Positions 1 to 8,050 of a stretch of 64,000 bases of DNA are shown here, piece by piece. The stretch is from Diaphorobacter limosus. Lineage in GTDB: Bacteria > Pseudomonadota > Gammaproteobacteria > Burkholderiales > Burkholderiaceae_C. The number at the start of each line of letters is the position of its first letter. Within the stretch, counting starts at the first letter, position 1. The position numbers and the translations under genes are program-made. The stretch lies in the NCBI RefSeq assembly GCF_033100095.1, contig NZ_CP136921.1, forward strand, positions 714,501 to 778,500. Reading direction: 5' to 3'. The notes under the pieces are model-generated. The model worked only from the letters and a program-made list of their open reading frames with translations. It did no database searches and was not told the DNA's origin.

Positions 1-395
1 CCCTTACGGGTAGGGGCACCCGCCCCGAGCTGCGCCAACTGGAGGCAGAGCTTGACAGGCTGGAGCAGCACATGGATGAGCTGATCGAGGCGAGCAAGCG
101 GGTGCATGGCGGACACATCTACCTGGCACGCCATCTGCGGGCTTCAACTGGCTACACGTTTCTGCGCTGGCGCGAGGCCGGTGGCTCCAAGCGGCACCTG
201 TCCTGGGAGCTGGCGCAGCAGATGTATTCGGCGTACCAGCAGCGCACCCGTAGCTGGTACGCGCAGCTCTCCGAGCAGGCGATGAAGGCCAACGATGAAC
301 ATGTGCGCCTGCGCAAGGAGATCAGGATGATCAGGCGCCGATTGATCAGGAGTGAGCGTGCCGTGTATGCGAAGGCCATTCCGGGATCGAAATGA
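1..395 (+). CDS. DUF3158 family ICE protein (5' end outside window)
   Basis: The frame is open from base 3 with no stop, so the gene starts before the window; the first internal ATG is at 72. The visible part is basic and helical, with an RRRLIR-type tail. It resembles the DUF3158 proteins of pKLC102/PFGI-1-type integrative elements, which are typically found just upstream of the element's ssDNA-binding protein, as here. The molecular role of DUF3158 is unknown. The neighbour order is the main support for the family call; the protein itself has no catalytic motif that I can see. Confidence 0.6.
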   Translation, partial: LTGRGTRPELRQLEAELDRLEQHMDELIEASKRVHGGHIYLARHLRASTGYTFLRWREAGGSKRHLSWELAQQMYSAYQQRTRSWYAQLSEQAMKANDEHVRLRKEIRMIRRRLIRSERAVYAKAIPGSK

Positions 396-475
396 ACTGA
401 GGCATGGATACCCTGGTCTTGTGGCACTGGTGCAGCTGCTGGGCCTTCCTTGAACCGCACCACGAGGAATAAGTG

Positions 476-871
476 ATGCAGAACCTTTTCATTGGCAAGG
501 GCAACCTCGGCGATTCGCCAAAGTTGAAGCATGTTGCCGGCAGGAGCGGCGATTTCACGGTGGCGTCGATGCGTGTCATGTTCGGACGCTATGGCCAGAC
601 CGAGGATGGTGGGGTAGAGCAGGTGGGTGGTTTCTGGCGTGAGGTCGAGATTTACGGCGCAAAGGCCGAGGCCTGTGCCAAGCATCTGCGCAAGGGTGCT
701 CGAGTGCTGGTCATCGGTGAGGAACGAGAGTTCACTGCCACGGATGACGATGGCAATGAGGTGCAGGTGATCAAGGTGGTGGCCGAGGATGTGGCGCTTC
801 AACTGTCGCGGATTGAATCCATCACGTTCACGCCATCACGCGCACGGGAAACAGAAGCGGCCGAGGTTTGA
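476..871 (+). CDS. ssb: Single-stranded DNA-binding protein (ICE type)
   Basis: This is an OB-fold protein of about 131 residues. It opens MQNLFIGKGNLGDSP and has the SSB pattern of a short N-terminal strand, a W-R-E-V-E-I-Y-G-A-K-A core near residues 57-67 and an LRKGARVLVIGEE segment. It would coat ssDNA during conjugative transfer or element replication. A GTG at 473 is in frame, but the ATG at 476 has a better spaced GAGGAAT ribosome site at 464-470. The C-terminus ends acidic (EAAEV) but lacks the classical DDDIPF tip, as in many ICE-borne SSBs. It lies 80 bp after the DUF3158 gene. Confidence 0.85.
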   Translation: MQNLFIGKGNLGDSPKLKHVAGRSGDFTVASMRVMFGRYGQTEDGGVEQVGGFWREVEIYGAKAEACAKHLRKGARVLVIGEEREFTATDDDGNEVQVIKVVAEDVALQLSRIESITFTPSRARETEAAEV

Positions 872-934
872 TATTCCATTGAGCAAATAACCCCATGCGT
901 GAAGCGTCGCCAGTTTTACCCAATGGAGGTTGTC

Positions 935-1237
935 GTGAATATAGCGCATCAATCCGAAAAGACGGAGTGTTTATTCAAGCTCATTGCACTGGAGCCCGAA
1001 ACACTCGAAAATCTTACTCGCGCCACGGGCTGGAGGCACAAAGAAACCCAAGATATATTACTTAGGCTCATTGCCGATAGTCGAATTACCTGCAGAAATA
1101 CTAATGGAGGGCGATTTTACACGGTCAAGCAGCGCTCCCCTTTAACAAGTAGCAACCGGATGCAGGGGGCGGAAAGCGTTCTGGCTACGCCCGCAAAGTG
1201 TGCCAACGCTCAAGAATATCGCGTGCCAAGGTCATGA
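935..1237 (+). CDS. Small winged-helix-like hypothetical protein
   Basis: The protein is about 100 residues. I chose the GTG at 935 because a GGAGG at 924-928 stands 6 bases before it; an upstream GTG at 899 is also in frame. Residues 15-60 (LFKLIALEPETLENLTRATG, then LLRLIADSRI) read as helix-turn-helix followed by a wing with a GGRFYTV strand, so DNA binding is plausible. The tail is basic and low in structure. Codon use is less GC-rich than the ssb gene. I do not recognise the family. It is the last gene before the integron-derived segment. Confidence 0.5.
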   Translation: MNIAHQSEKTECLFKLIALEPETLENLTRATGWRHKETQDILLRLIADSRITCRNTNGGRFYTVKQRSPLTSSNRMQGAESVLATPAKCANAQEYRVPRS

Positions 1238-1299
1238 GCAGCTCACCATGTTCCAATGCAAGTTGTTCGGCTGCCCTCGCGAAGCAGTCTTAGAGCCGC

Positions 1300-3195
1300 T
1301 CACCTAGTGACGCCGTAGTGCTTGACAGCGTATTCCTTGAAGGTACCGAACGTCTTATCGTCGAGCGCGAACTTGACGCCCGCGTTTGCGGCTGCAAAGG
1401 CCTCTGCGTCCCTATACGGTATCGGATTACCACGAATATCGAGGTACGAGAGCCGTTCGCTCTGGTGCAGTGCTTGTAGGCTTTTAACCAAATTACCACT
1501 GAGGTCGAGCGTCGTCAAGCGTGGCAACGTAGATAGTATGCTTATATCCGATATGTTATTCTTGGACAAAAGTAAGCGGATTACGGAATTATTGTTCGCC
1601 AAGCCAGCCAGATCGCCTATATTGTTATTCTTCAGTTGAACATCCGCCAATTTGGAAAGTCCGGAAAGAGGACTAAGATCTGAAACCTTGTTGTTGTTCA
1701 GTTCCAAAATCTCCAGATCACGCATATCGCGAATCACGCTCAAGTCGTCGATCTCGTTTTGATTAGCGAGCAACCATCGAAGTTGAGTGAACTCGCTTAC
1801 AATTCCAAAGTTCTCTCTCAGCAAGCCGCTTACGTCCATGCTGTTTCTGGCGGCCAGTTTCTCACGAAGTTGGTGACAATGCTCAGCATCTCGCACTGCT
1901 ATACCGATGTCCTTCTTTTCCTCAGCGATCCCCCCCAGATAAGCAATCGACCTCTTCAGAGGATCGCTCCTCGGCAGTAAGAGAGAGTCGATGCACAAGA
2001 CTTCAAATGAATCCAGGGCTAAACTTCCGGCAGGGACGGCCGCGAGCCTTAGATTTTTTGCCCTCTCAAGACAATCTTCGTTCGGATTCTCATAGCAAAA
2101 CGTCGCAGCCCCCCGAATATTGTCAACGTTCTCTTGCGCGGAAGCACGTGTTTGCTCTATACGTCCGCGTCTACTGGGATGAAGCCTTCCGCTAAGCAGA
2201 CGCTTCGACACGGTCAGAGTTTGGAAATTCTTCTCGAAGATCTCCGCCAGATTCTCGCGAACCGATTGCACAGATTTCTCCAAAGCACGGTATTCCATGA
2301 AGATTCCGGCTGCTTCATAAGAGACAACACTGTAACTAAGATCGGCCGGTCCGGGCTTTGCTGTGGTTGTCAGTTGGGAAGGGAAACCCGTTGTCGTGTT
2401 CCCGGCGTAGTCCAAAATTGCCGTTAGGAGAGCGGCGCACTTGTCAAAGGAGCCTAATCCACACTCAATGTACGCAGCCCGTGACTCGTCGCTCTTGGCA
2501 AAGATCTGAGTGACCTTCGTAACATCGCCACCATATTGGAATGCGCTGATGGTGACCTTGGCGTTCTTGTCGATACTGGTAGAAGCCTTCTTGAGGTCAG
2601 CATTTGCACTCGCAAGCGGACCAGAAATTGAAAACTTTGAAGAAAACTCTTCCTTCTTTTGTTGCGACGAGAAATCGATCCTTACGGATACGAATAGCTT
2701 CGCTCCCCGCGTGATTTCGGAGACAAACCGATCCCCGCATGACGCAGCCCACCTCAACGGCGCATTTTTGACGCTGCCACCGATCGGGGAAAGTTCCACA
2801 GATCCCAATTTCTCAACGGGCAAAAAGTAAGTTGCCTTGTAGATAGAGGACACCGAGTATGAACTTGCCATGGAGCGGGACAAGAAGTCGGCCGCGAGTG
2901 ACCCATCGATAACGCCATACCGGGCCCTGGCACCGATAGAAAAGCCAAGCTCATTTGATAAGGCGCTTTCGCTTATGGCTTGGTCCAAAGCGAAAGAGCT
3001 GGTCGACCCTCCGCTTGGTTCTCCGGTTCCCTGCACGCAGCCGAATCCAACAAAAGTTTCCTTATCCGACTTGTAGGCGCTTCCCAGGAACGCCGCCCGA
3101 TTGCCGGCGTTAACGACTACGTCGGCCGGCTGTGCAAACGTCGGGCTGCAAAAGTAGGGCGACTGCCCTGCTGCGTAACATCGTTGCTGCTCCAT
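1300..3195 (-). CDS. Leucine-rich-repeat protein with possible MACPF-like domain, fused to attI1 ORF-11
   Basis: The protein is about 631 residues from the ATG at 3195. Its first residues, MEQQRCYAAGQSP, are the known ORF-11 peptide of the class 1 integron attI1 site. The frame then continues into foreign sequence (FAQPADVVV...). The middle has a CGDRFVSEITRGAKLF block that resembles the MACPF/SNTX signature region, which is a weak match. The C-terminal 120 residues hold about five 22-residue internalin-like repeats (LxxLxLxxNxIxDLSPL). The reading frame stays open upstream to GTG 3309 through ATG 3273, which would add a hydrophobic signal-like N-terminus translated from attI1. The native signal peptide seems to have been cut off at its end (TFAQ/PADVV). 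The cassette promoter PcW at 3369-3397 points into this gene. Function is unknown; a secreted or surface protein is inferred. Confidence 0.6.
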   Translation of the reverse strand: MEQQRCYAAGQSPYFCSPTFAQPADVVVNAGNRAAFLGSAYKSDKETFVGFGCVQGTGEPSGGSTSSFALDQAISESALSNELGFSIGARARYGVIDGSLAADFLSRSMASSYSVSSIYKATYFLPVEKLGSVELSPIGGSVKNAPLRWAASCGDRFVSEITRGAKLFVSVRIDFSSQQKKEEFSSKFSISGPLASANADLKKASTSIDKNAKVTISAFQYGGDVTKVTQIFAKSDESRAAYIECGLGSFDKCAALLTAILDYAGNTTTGFPSQLTTTAKPGPADLSYSVVSYEAAGIFMEYRALEKSVQSVRENLAEIFEKNFQTLTVSKRLLSGRLHPSRRGRIEQTRASAQENVDNIRGAATFCYENPNEDCLERAKNLRLAAVPAGSLALDSFEVLCIDSLLLPRSDPLKRSIAYLGGIAEEKKDIGIAVRDAEHCHQLREKLAARNSMDVSGLLRENFGIVSEFTQLRWLLANQNEIDDLSVIRDMRDLEILELNNNKVSDLSPLSGLSKLADVQLKNNNIGDLAGLANNNSVIRLLLSKNNISDISILSTLPRLTTLDLSGNLVKSLQALHQSERLSYLDIRGNPIPYRDAEAFAAANAGVKFALDDKTFGTFKEYAVKHYGVTR

Positions 3196-3281
3196 AACAT
3201 CACACATCGACCCACGGCATAACGCGCTTGCCGCTTGGATGCCCGAGGAATAGACTGTACAAAAAACAGTCATAACAAGCC
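3155..3281 (-). other. attI1: attI1 region of class 1 integron 5'-conserved segment
   Basis: Read on the minus strand from 3281, the sequence follows the class 1 integron leader that I know: TTGTTATGACTG, TACAGTCTA, CTCGGGCATCCAAG, then ATGTTACGCAGCAGGGCAG and ending GCCCTA at 3155. The expected continuation with the recombination core (AAACAAAGTTAGGC) is missing, and foreign coding sequence follows directly. The crossover point has therefore been deleted, so the LRR gene was not joined by a normal cassette insertion, or the junction was later trimmed. Confidence 0.85.
3255..3269. promoter_or_regulatory. Degenerate LexA box of the integrase promoter
   Basis: The sequence is CTG-TACAAAAAA-CAG, with nine bases between the half sites. 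The class 1 integrase promoter normally has CTG-N10-CAG, the LexA consensus. One A of the A-tract is missing, which should weaken SOS control. The same deletion shortens the spacing of the cryptic P2 promoter (TTGTTA to TACAGT) to 13, so P2 should be inactive. Confidence 0.6.
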
Positions 3282-3368
3282 ATGAAAACCAGCACTGCAC
3301 CGTTACCACCGCTGCGTTCGGTCAAGGTTCTGGACCAGTTGCGTGAGCGAATACGCTACTTGCATAAC

Positions 3369-3397
3369 AGCTTACGAACCGAACAGGCTTATGTCCA
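3369..3397 (-). promoter_or_regulatory. Cassette promoter PcW
   Basis: On the minus strand there is a -35 TGGACA (3392-3397), 17 bases, and a -10 TAAGCT (3369-3374). This is exactly the weak Pc variant of class 1 integrons and lies inside the intI1 5' region. It reads leftward through attI1 into the LRR gene. It sits just outside the inverted segment, so it is unaffected by the inversion. Confidence 0.85.
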
Positions 3398-3413
3398 CTG
3401 GGTTCGTGCCTTC

Positions 3414-3857
3414 AGCTGCTCGCGCAGGCCGGGCGCCAAGCTATCGGGCAACATCAATGCCCGATCCTTGGAGCCCTTGCCCTCCCGCACGATGATCGTG
3501 CCGTGATCGAAATCCAGATCCTTGACCCGCAGTTGCAAACCCTCGCTGATCCGCATGCCCGTTCCATACAGAAGCTGGGCGAACAAACGATGCTCCCCTT
3601 GCAGAAAACCGAGGATGCGAACCACCTCATCCGGGGTCAGCACGACCGGCAAGCGCCGCGACGGCCGAGGTCTTCCGATCTCCTGAAGCCAAGGCAGATC
3701 CGCGCACAGCACCTTGCCGTAGAAGAAGAGCAAGGCCGCCAATGCCTGCCGATGCGTGGATGCCGAAACCTTACGCTCGTTTGCCAGCCAGGACAGGAAT
3801 GCCTCGACTTCGCTGCCGCCCAGGGTTGCCGGGTGACGCACACCGTGGAAACGGATG
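3414..3857 (-). other. Inverted 444-bp segment inside intI1
   Basis: The minus-strand frame across this segment reads IntI1 residues 45-192 without interruption. Inverting exactly these bases rebuilds a full-length frame. No inverted repeat is visible at the two junctions; the outer flanks share only a direct CGTGCC. The length is a multiple of three, and both junctions fall at codon boundaries to within the ambiguity of a base or two. Confidence 0.85.
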
Positions 3858-4295
3858 GCGCGTGCCCGGGCATGGTGGCTGAAGGACCAGGCCGAGGGCC
3901 GCAGCGGCGTTGCGCTTCCCGACGCCCTTGAGCGGAAGTATCCGCGCGCCGGGCATTCTTGGCCGTGGTTCTGGGTCTTTGCGCAGCACACGCATTCGAC
4001 CGACCCACGGAGCGGTGTCGTGCGTCGCCATCATATGTATGACCAGACCTTTCAGCGCGCCTTCAAACGTGCCGTGGAAGAAGCAGGTGTCGCGAAGCCT
4101 GCTACACCGCATACCCTGCGCCACTCGTTCGCGACGGCCTTGCTCCGTAGCGGTTACGACATTCGAACCGTGCAGGATCTGCTCGGCCATTCCGACGTCT
4201 CCACGACAATGATTTACACGCATGTGCTGAAAGTGGGTGGCGCCGGAGTGCGCTCACCGCTTGATGCGCTGCCGCCCCTCTCTAGTGAGAGGTAG

Positions 4296-4396
4296 GGCAG
4301 CGCATGTCAATCCTGGCGGATTCACTACCCCTGCGCGAAGGCCATCGGTGCCGCATCGAACGGCCGGTTGCGGAAAGTCCTCCCTGCGTCCGCTGA
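4296..4396 (+). other. 5'-conserved segment downstream of intI1
   Basis: After the intI1 stop, the sequence continues as in known class 1 integrons (GGTAGGGCAGCGCA, CCTGGCGGATTCACTACC, GTCCGCTGATGG). It stops abruptly at the TGGCCGAGAGC end of the adjoining element. The usual continuation toward the Tn402 terminal repeat is absent. Confidence 0.75.
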
Positions 4397-4618
4397 TGGC
4401 CGAGAGCACTGCTTCGGACGTGCTCCAAATAGCAGCCATTGAAGGCGGCCACACCCCTGCACTAGGACATGGCCGCTCCAATCGTTGAACTCAGATCTCT
4501 GTCTGCTCGGAGATCTCAAGGGCATCGTCGACCTCGATACCCAGGTACCTCACCGTGGACTCAAGTTTCGAATGGCCGAGCAGCAACTGCACGGCCCGCA
4601 GATTCTTGGTCCGGCGAT

Positions 4619-6012
4619 GGGAGTGTCAGGATTTCTGTGTGTGAGGCTGTTGAATCCGTCACTCAATCGTGAGGCGGCTTGGTGATCTTACTGGCCCGAT
4701 CTGGTAAATCGGTCCTCGTAGAGGATCGCAAATTGGTTCATCGCTGATTTCCAGTGGTTGGCCGCCCGCCCCCAGTCCGCGGTGATGTTGCGCAGCGCCA
4801 GCCAGATCAGCTTGGTGGCCGCCTCGTCGCTGGGGAAGTGGCCGCGCGTTTTGATGATCTTGCGCAGCCGTGCGTTCACGCTCTCGATGGCGTTGGTGGT
4901 GTAGATCACGCGCCGCACCTCGGGCGGGAAGGCGAAGAACGGGATGACCTTGTCCCAGGCCCGGCGCCAGGCGCTGACCACGGTCGGGAACCGCTGCCCC
5001 CAGGGGCCGGCCGCAAACGCATCCAACTCGGCCTCGGCCGCCTCGGCGCTCACCGCGGTGTAGATGGGTTTGATGGCTGCGGCCAGCGCCTTGCGGTCTT
5101 TCCATGACGCAAAGTCCAGGCCACCCCGGATCAGGTGCACGATGCAGGTCTGCAGCGTCGTCGCCGGGAACACTGCGCCCAGCGCCTCTGGCATGCCCTT
5201 GAGGCCGTCGGTGACGGCAATCAGGATGTCCTGCACCCCGCGCGTCTTCAGATCGTTGAAGACCTTCATCCAGAACTTCGCCCCCTCGGTGTTCTCGATC
5301 CAGATTCCCAGGATGTCGCGCGAGCCGTCAGGCAGTACGCCCAGCGCCAGGTAGACGGCCTTGGAGCGCACCACCGCATCCTCGCGAATCTTGACCCGCA
5401 GCGCATCGAAGAACACCACCGGGTACATCGCCTCCAGCGGCCGTGTCTGCCAGGCCGTGACCTCGCCCATCACCTCATCGGTGACACGGCTGATGAGCTC
5501 GGGCGAGACGTCCACCGAGTACATCTCAGCCAGGAAACCCTGGATCTCGCGCACCGTCATGCCGCGTGCGTACATGGCGATGATCTTGTCGTCGAAACCC
5601 GTAAAGCGCCGCTCGTGCTTGCCAATGAGCTGCGGCTCGAAGCTGCCTTCGCGATCGCGTGGGACATCGATGCGCAGCGCCCCCACATCGGTCAGTACGG
5701 TCTTGGTGCTCTTGCCGTTGCGGTGGTTGGCTGATCCGCCTGTGGGCTTGGCTTGGCCGGGCGCATAGCCTAGGTGATGACTCATCTCGGCGCCCAGCGC
5801 CCGCTCAAGAATTGACTTCTTGAACTGATCGAACAGCCCTTGGACTTGGCCCGGCGTCATGGGCCCGGTCACCAACTGGTCAAGCAGCTCGGCCGGGATG
5901 TGAAATTGCGGCTGTGCCGCCTGGTCCGCCAAAGCGGTGGGTTTGGTCTTGCGTGGCATTCATGCTCCTTGTCGACATGCTATGCCTCACACACAAAATT
6001 TCTGACAAGCTC
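4619..6012 (-). mobile_element. IS256-family insertion sequence, copy 1
   Basis: The ends are related inverted repeats: GGGAGTGTCAGGATTTC at 4619 and, on the other strand from 6012, GAGCTTGTCAGAAATTTTG, both continuing into TGTGTGTGAGGC. The flanks repeat TCCGGCGAT (4610-4618 and 6013-6021), an 8-9 bp duplication as usual for this family. The intact target is visible in the other recombinase copy. The length is 1,394 bp. Confidence 0.92.
4688..5959 (-). CDS. IS256-family (mutator-type) transposase
   Basis: The 423-residue DDE transposase begins MPRKTKPTALADQAAQPQF. It shows the family marks: VVFFDALRVKIRED (first Asp, near 190), LIAVTDGLKGMPEAL (second Asp, near 257) and TTNAIESVNARLRK (Glu, near 360). 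The ATG follows a CAAGGAGCATGA ribosome site. The frame is intact, so this copy could supply transposase, in contrast to the frameshifted copy at 26.3 kb. Confidence 0.95.
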   Translation of the reverse strand: MPRKTKPTALADQAAQPQFHIPAELLDQLVTGPMTPGQVQGLFDQFKKSILERALGAEMSHHLGYAPGQAKPTGGSANHRNGKSTKTVLTDVGALRIDVPRDREGSFEPQLIGKHERRFTGFDDKIIAMYARGMTVREIQGFLAEMYSVDVSPELISRVTDEVMGEVTAWQTRPLEAMYPVVFFDALRVKIREDAVVRSKAVYLALGVLPDGSRDILGIWIENTEGAKFWMKVFNDLKTRGVQDILIAVTDGLKGMPEALGAVFPATTLQTCIVHLIRGGLDFASWKDRKALAAAIKPIYTAVSAEAAEAELDAFAAGPWGQRFPTVVSAWRRAWDKVIPFFAFPPEVRRVIYTTNAIESVNARLRKIIKTRGHFPSDEAATKLIWLALRNITADWGRAANHWKSAMNQFAILYEDRFTRSGQ

Positions 6013-6666
6013 TCCGGCGATAGATCAAGGTCGCCTTTGTCCTGCGCATTGAATGGGTCCCGTACTCTGATCGATCCAACCCAAGTTCGTCCACCCAGTG
6101 CCCAAGAATCCGCGCGTACTGCCTGGTTCCCAAATGTGGTGAATCGTGAAGTCGGCTTGGGAAGAGGAAGTCATCTGACTTCAGCTCGGACTTTTTGATC
6201 CAAGCTTGCAGGGCATCACGGGTGACTCCTGTGATCTCGAACTGGACCGGTCGTTTGGTCTTGTGCTGCATGACGATGGCCCGCGTAGCCACCTGGTCAC
6301 CATGTGTCACGTCGCGCACTTTAAGTGCAACGAGATCGCATCCGCGAAGTTTGCTGTCAATGCCTAGGTTGAACAGCGCGAGCTCACGAACCCGCCCTTG
6401 CATCTGAAGGCGTACGCGCAGTGCCCAGATGTCTTTCACCTTAAAGGGTGCCTTCTGCCCAACGATCTTGTCTTTGTTCCACGGCTCGCGGTGCGCGGTT
6501 TGGCCTTCGGTATCCATGATGGTCTCCTATCGAGTTGAGGGCTCGACAGGATGCGCGTCCAAGGCGCCGAGGCGCCAGCCTAGCGAGGCTGCAAGGATGT
6601 CGTGAGGTTGCCCTTGAAAACTGGAGTTCTTAACCCTTGTTGAAAATACCGACAAGGAGTTCAGAG

Positions 6667-6999
6667 ATGAGTGACAAGCAGGTGCGTGCGCAGTACACGC
6701 GAGAGTTCAAGCAGGAGGCTGTTCGGCAGGTCCGCTCGGGTCAGGCGATTGCGGTGGTGGCCAAGGTACTGGGCATTCCCAAAGCGAGCCTGGGCAACTG
6801 GGTACGGCTGTCAGCCAAGGGAGAATTGGACGGTGCGGGCGGTGGAGACAAGAGCATCCAGGTTTCGCCCGAGCAGATGGCGATAGCCCGGTTGCGTGCA
6901 GAGAATGCTCGCCTTCGCATGGAGCGCGACATCGCAAAAAAAGCCGCGGCGTACTTCGCGCAGGACACGCTGCGAGGTACGCCTGGATTCACCAAATGA
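6667..6999 (+). CDS. IS3-family transposase OrfA
   Basis: The 110-residue protein has a helix-turn-helix (EFKQEAVRQVRSGQAIAVVAKVLGIPKASLGNWV) and a leucine-zipper-like LRAENARLRMERDIAKKAAAYFA tail. This is the usual OrfA layout for DNA binding and dimerisation. The ATG at 6667 has AGGAG at 6656-6660. It overlaps OrfB by 4 bases (6996-6999), where programmed frameshifting normally makes OrfAB. Confidence 0.92.
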   Translation: MSDKQVRAQYTREFKQEAVRQVRSGQAIAVVAKVLGIPKASLGNWVRLSAKGELDGAGGGDKSIQVSPEQMAIARLRAENARLRMERDIAKKAAAYFAQDTLRGTPGFTK

Positions 7000-7863
7000 G
7001 AAAGCTGTACCCGGTGAGTGTGTCCTGCGGGGTGCTGGAGGTCAGCGCAAGCGGGTACTTCAACTGGCTACGCCGGCGTGAGTCTGGCCACGGTGGACCT
7101 GCCCGGCGTCACAGCGACGAAGCCCTGCTGGCGTACATGCGCGCCATCCACGCCGAGGTGAAGGGGGAATACGGCTGGCCCCGCATGCACAAGGAACTGC
7201 TGGCCCGGGGCATCCGGGTGGGCACACCGGGTGCGCAAGCTCATGCAGCAGCACGGCATCAGGGCCAAGACCAAACGCAAGTTCGTGGTGACTACCGACA
7301 GCCGCCACAGCCTGCCGGTGGCGCCCGACTTGGTACAGCGGCGCTTTAACCCCGAGGCGCCCAACCAGCTGTGGAGTGGCGACATCACCTACATCCAAAC
7401 CGACGAGGGCTGGCTGTACCTGGCTGCGGTCATCGACCTGTTCAACCGTCAGGTGGTGGGTTGGAGCCTGCAGCCGCACATGCAGGCCAGCCTGGTCAAG
7501 GACGCGCTGGCCATGGCGTGGTGGCGCCGCAGGCCACCTCCTGGACTGATATTCCACAGCGACCGGGGCAGCCAGTATTGCAGCCATGAGTTCCAGGATG
7601 CCTTGAAGGACTGGGGCATGCGTTCATCGATGAGCAGAAAGGGGAACTGCTGGGACAACGCACCGACCGAGAGCTTCTGGGGTCGGCTGAAAACAGCCAG
7701 CGTACATGGGTGCAAATTCGCTACCCGTGAGCAGGCCAGGCAGGCGGTGATGGACTGGATGGCCTTCTACAATCACCGCAGGCTGCATTCGTCGCTGGGC
7801 TACCTCAGCCCGATGCAGTACGAGCAGCGCTGGTACGAGGCACAGCGTAAAAAGGCCGCGTGA
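6996..7863 (+). pseudogene. IS3-family transposase OrfB, frameshifted
   Basis: The integrase-core protein starts MRKLYPVSVSCGVLEVSASGYF. At about 7215-7230 (GIRVG, then TPGAQAH) the frame is lost and continues one frame over with RVRKLMQQHGIRAKTKRKF. A small deletion is likely. The DDE core is all present in the second part: LWSGDITYIQT, IFHSDRGSQYCS, NCWDNAPTESFWGRLK. The copy is probably inactive unless the shift is bypassed. Confidence 0.88.
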
Positions 7864-8050
7864 ACCGTGGGTTAAGAGCTACACGAAACAGGGGCAAGGT
7901 CAGTCGGGCTACGACGACGAAGGGCAGCTTCCAGACACGCAGCCAGTTTCACGCTCTCGGCCATTACCGGTCACTCGGTTCAGACCGCTCCAATGGTCTT
8001 TGGCTGTACATGCACCTTGCCGAAGTCCAGTGTGGTAAGTGCACTGAGCC

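Larger units (their letters stand above)
3282..4295 (+). pseudogene. intI1: Class 1 integron integrase with in-place internal inversion
   Basis: IntI1 is a tyrosine recombinase that joins attI and attC. Here residues 1-44 ([13 protein letters not shown]...WVRAF) are on the plus strand at 3282-3413. Residues 45-192 (IRFHGVRHP...LREQL) are on the minus strand at 3414-3857. Residues 193-337 (ARAWWLKDQ...SSER) are again on the plus strand at 3858-4295. The pieces sum to 44+148+145=337, the normal IntI1 length, with no bases lost. As it lies, the gene cannot make integrase. The later catalytic motifs ([29 protein letters not shown]) are intact. Several substitutions relative to clinical IntI1 (A4S, Y29N, N39H by memory) suggest an environmental lineage. 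Confidence 0.92.
4491..6517 (-). pseudogene. Tyrosine recombinase gene split by IS256-family insertion
   Basis: The start is at 6517 (MDTEGQTAHREPWNKDK) and the frame runs to LIYRR near 6018. There an IS256-family element intervenes. The rest (TKNLRAVQLLLGHSK...ISEQTEI) lies at 4491-4612. The intact twin at 18561-19184 shows what was lost. The protein is essentially the catalytic domain only. The insertion separates the HSMRR motif from the GH...Y motif, so the gene is inactive. Confidence 0.9.
6603..7902 (+). mobile_element. IS3-family insertion sequence
   Basis: It is bounded by TGAGGTTGCCC at 6603 and GGGCAAGGTCA ending at 7902, imperfect terminal inverted repeats. A 4-bp GTCG duplication lies at 6599-6602 and 7903-7906. 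The uninterrupted site exists in the element copy at 18.5 kb. The length is 1,300 bp. It sits upstream of the recombinase gene of element copy 1. Confidence 0.9.
4397..7963 (-). mobile_element. Tyrosine-recombinase element, copy 1, with TGGCCGAGAGC ends
   Basis: It starts TGGCCGAGAGCACTGC at 4397 and ends GTTTCACGCTCTCGGCCA at 7963, giving 11-bp terminal inverted repeats TGGCCGAGAGC. Without its two nested insertion sequences it equals the 860-bp copy at 18419-19278 in opposite orientation. I see no target-site duplication: flanks are CGCTGA on the left and TTACCG on the right. The left boundary coincides with the end of the integron segment. Confidence 0.7.

Noticed and set aside
1200..1300. 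Possible attC site downstream of the LRR gene
   Set aside because: No GTTRRRY/RYYYAAC pair with the right spacing could be found on either strand, so a normal cassette is not supported.
3389..3991. Independent minus-strand recombinase gene inside intI1
   Set aside because: The sequence is IntI1 residues 45-192 and lacks the C-terminal catalytic motifs; it is the inverted part, not a second gene.
5064..5768. Long plus-strand frames inside the IS256-family element (and the same at 26.5-27.5 kb)
   Set aside because: They are mirror frames of the GC-rich transposase gene and occur identically in both copies; no independent coding evidence.
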